A DNA stretch of 64,000 nt from CAWIVH01 sp963839475. Lineage in GTDB: Bacteria; Acidobacteriota; UBA6911. How positions within the stretch are numbered: the stretch's first letter is position 1; each line of letters begins with the position of its first letter. The stretch is from positions 372,001-436,000 of the forward strand of contig CAWIVH010000012.1 of the NCBI GenBank assembly GCA_963839475.1, read 5' to 3'. The notes beneath the pieces are model-generated. The model was not told the origin of the DNA. It worked only from the letters and a program-made list of their open reading frames with translations, and searched no databases. Position numbers and translations under genes: made by a program. This document shows positions 62,621-64,000 of the stretch, one piece after another.

Positions 62621-63786
62621 TGGCCGGAGCGGAAACCATGAGCCCCCGGGAGCGGGTGTTGACCGCACTTGACCACCGCGAGCCTGACCGGGTTCCGTTC
62701 GATCTCGGCGGCTTCCAGACCGGAATCCACCTGCAGGCCTATAGGGCGCTGACCGCGCACCTCGGTCAGCCGGAAGAGCCGGAGGTCCTGGATCCTGTTC
62801 AGCAGCTGGCGATTCCATCCGAAAGAGTCCTGAATCGATTCAACATCGATATCCGCTACATCACCGCGCGGGCGGCTGACGGTTTTGACGGCACGATCCG
62901 GCAGGAGAAGCGCGGCGAGAGGCTCTGGCATCACTTGCAGGATGAGTGGGGTGTTGTCTGGTCGATGCCTGATGATCAAAAGCTTTACATGGATATCTCC
63001 CATCATCCGCTGGCCCGGGCCTACCTGCGCGATATTGAACATTATCCCTTCCCTGACGGGAGCGATCCCGGCCGCTTTCGAGGGCTGCGGGAGAAAGCCG
63101 CCGCGCTCCGGAGCGGCACTCCCTACGCGCTTTCCAGCGGAATCTGCGGGGTTACCTACGAAATCTGCTGGTATATGCGCGGCCTCGAACGATGGTTCAT
63201 GGACATGGTGGAAGAACCGGCGATCTGCGAAGCCCTGCTCGACCAGACCTGCCGGTATTGGGTGGATTGGATGACCGGATTCCTTGCCGAAGTCGGCGAT
63301 CTACTTGACGTCATCATGATTGGAGATGATCTTGCGGGTCAGAGCGGCCCGCTCTTTTCCCCTTCCTTTTACAGATCGGTGGTCCAACCGCGGCAGCGGC
63401 GGGTCATCGATACCATCCGGAAATATACCCGAGCGAAGATCTGGTATCACACCTGCGGGAGCTGCGTTTCCCTGATACCGGACCTGCTCGACAATGGGAT
63501 CGACATTTTGAATCCGGTGCAGATCAGCGCGCGGCACATGGATCCTGCCGAATTGAAAAAGCGCTTCGGGGACAGACTGGTATTCTGGGGCGGAGGGATC
63601 GACGCCCAGCACATCCTGCCGTTCGCCACAGCGGAAGAAGTGCGGCGTCATGTGGAGCAAAACGTCCGCGCCTTTAAGCCGGGAGGGGGTTACGTCTTCT
63701 GCAACTGCCACAATATTCAAGCGGGCGTCCCACCGGAGAACATCGTGGCTCTCTATGATGCAGCCTACGCCGCTGCCTTCTACTGA
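62620..63786 (+). CDS. uroporphyrinogen decarboxylase-superfamily protein (MtaA/methyltransferase type)
   Basis: The 388-aa protein starts at the ATG at 62620, which overlaps the glycosidase stop by one base, with GCAGGAGG seven bases upstream inside that gene. The URO-D-type TIM barrel is recognised by MSPRERVLTALDHREPDRVPFD, the central DDLAGQSGPLFSPSFYR and a C-terminal GGGIDAQHILPFATAEEV. A zinc-type His/Cys pattern (YHTCGSC near 295 and FCNCHNI near 367) is typical of corrinoid-dependent methyltransferases such as MtaA, not of HemE. Translational coupling to a glycosidase suggests a joint role in carbohydrate use, for instance demethylation of O-methyl sugars. That function is inferred. 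Confidence 0.85.
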   Translation: MAGAETMSPRERVLTALDHREPDRVPFDLGGFQTGIHLQAYRALTAHLGQPEEPEVLDPVQQLAIPSERVLNRFNIDIRYITARAADGFDGTIRQEKRGERLWHHLQDEWGVVWSMPDDQKLYMDISHHPLARAYLRDIEHYPFPDGSDPGRFRGLREKAAALRSGTPYALSSGICGVTYEICWYMRGLERWFMDMVEEPAICEALLDQTCRYWVDWMTGFLAEVGDLLDVIMIGDDLAGQSGPLFSPSFYRSVVQPRQRRVIDTIRKYTRAKIWYHTCGSCVSLIPDLLDNGIDILNPVQISARHMDPAELKKRFGDRLVFWGGGIDAQHILPFATAEEVRRHVEQNVRAFKPGGGYVFCNCHNIQAGVPPENIVALYDAAYAAAFY

Positions 63787-63850
63787 CCATACTTCGCGTT
63801 CTTTGAGTATCACATCTGTAAATTCTTGTTTTTCAGGCAAGATTTATTGA

Positions 63851-63960
63851 ATCGTGAAAACGGTGGTGAAAGCAACAAGTTCGCAGTTCTCAGTATCAGT
63901 TCGCAGTTCCTGATGCGACTGCGAACTGATACTGATAACTGAGAACTGAGAACTCTCAGT
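63851..63960 (+). repeat. dispersed intergenic repeat, copy 2, with hairpin
   Basis: Bases 63851-63918 match the reverse complement of 751-818 with about three differences. The copy continues into a perfect 18-bp stem: 63890-63907 pairs with 63918-63935 around a 10-nt loop, and then AACTGAGAACTGAGAACT words. It occupies most of the 214-bp end of the window after the URO-D-type gene. Confidence 0.85.
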
Positions 63961-64000
63961 CGAATTTGGTTGCGGCCGTAGGCTGCGTCACGTGCTTTGA

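Noticed and set aside
62620..63786. Haem-pathway uroporphyrinogen decarboxylase (hemE)
   Set aside because: Its His/Cys metal pattern and its coupling to a glycosidase point to the methyltransferase branch, and no other haem genes are present.
751..63918. Composite transposon bounded by inverted repeats
   Set aside because: The outward repeats are inverted copies, but the 63 kb between them contains core genes (uvrB, aroA, lepA, nrdJ) and no transposase, so they are better seen as dispersed repeat copies.
1..64000. CRISPR arrays, tRNA and rRNA genes, integrase or phage modules
   Set aside because: I looked for regularly spaced direct repeats, tRNA T-loop signatures and mobile-element proteins and saw none that I could support; a dedicated search could still find a missed tRNA.

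Overview
The window reads as chromosomal DNA of a free-living, high-GC, Gram-negative bacterium, most likely an Acidobacteriota member. Signs of this are a VWFA-related protein of the acidobacterial type, a giant secreted tricorn-type protease, a GAF-like/acidic-linker protein with a conserved C-terminal domain that I recall from acidobacterial hypotheticals, and many secreted glycoside-active enzymes. The lineage is inferred from gene content. No rRNA, tRNA, CRISPR array, prophage or intact IS was found.

Layout. 1-6.2 kb: Met-rich Spy/CpxP-like protein (cut by the window edge), VWA protein, tricorn protease, DUF4342 protein, small Myb-like DNA-binding protein. 6.5-14.9 kb: DUF72 protein, MutY, secreted DUF1080 protein, MDR oxidoreductase, NUDIX hydrolase, secreted GH2 enzyme, a truncated apbE remnant, a tandem cyclophilin. 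15-18.5 kb: uvrB, then aroA behind a strong terminator. 18.6-24.7 kb: a minus-strand operon with a near-consensus promoter (frameshifted GAF/linker protein, Slt-type transglycosylase, aminotransferase, ECF sigma factor). 25-30.3 kb: secreted Ser-rich protein, then a GT-C membrane protein / DUF1684 lipoprotein / degenerate M24 protein operon. 30.6-38 kb: SSS symporter with a small membrane protein, a peroxiredoxin with in-frame UGA at the peroxidatic position, ACT protein, PolB-like exonuclease, B12-dependent ribonucleotide reductase behind paired NrdR boxes. 38-47.8 kb: large secreted alpha/beta hydrolase, three-gene ABC exporter, HAD phosphatase, SPFH/zinc-ribbon pair. 47.8-54.3 kb: Gfo/Idh/MocA oxidoreductase, sugar isomerase-like protein, epoxide-hydrolase-like protein, asparaginase-type Ntn hydrolase, endonuclease III, MFS transporter. 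54.5-64 kb: lepA, small membrane protein, TPR lipoprotein, class V aminotransferase, GH106-like glycosidase translationally coupled to a URO-D/MtaA-type protein.

Main discoveries. (1) The peroxiredoxin at 32566-33108 has UGA exactly where the catalytic Cys belongs, and 103 further in-family codons follow, so it is very probably a secreted selenoprotein with no resolving Cys. (2) Two NrdR-like boxes 32 bp apart flank a -10 element ahead of nrdJ. (3) Intergenic regions carry at least five different palindromic elements built from short degenerate words. One family has two copies, in opposite orientation, near the two ends of the window. (4) A URO-D/MtaA-type gene overlaps a glycosidase gene by one base. 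(5) A gene with a conserved C-terminal domain is split by a one-base frameshift in a G run.
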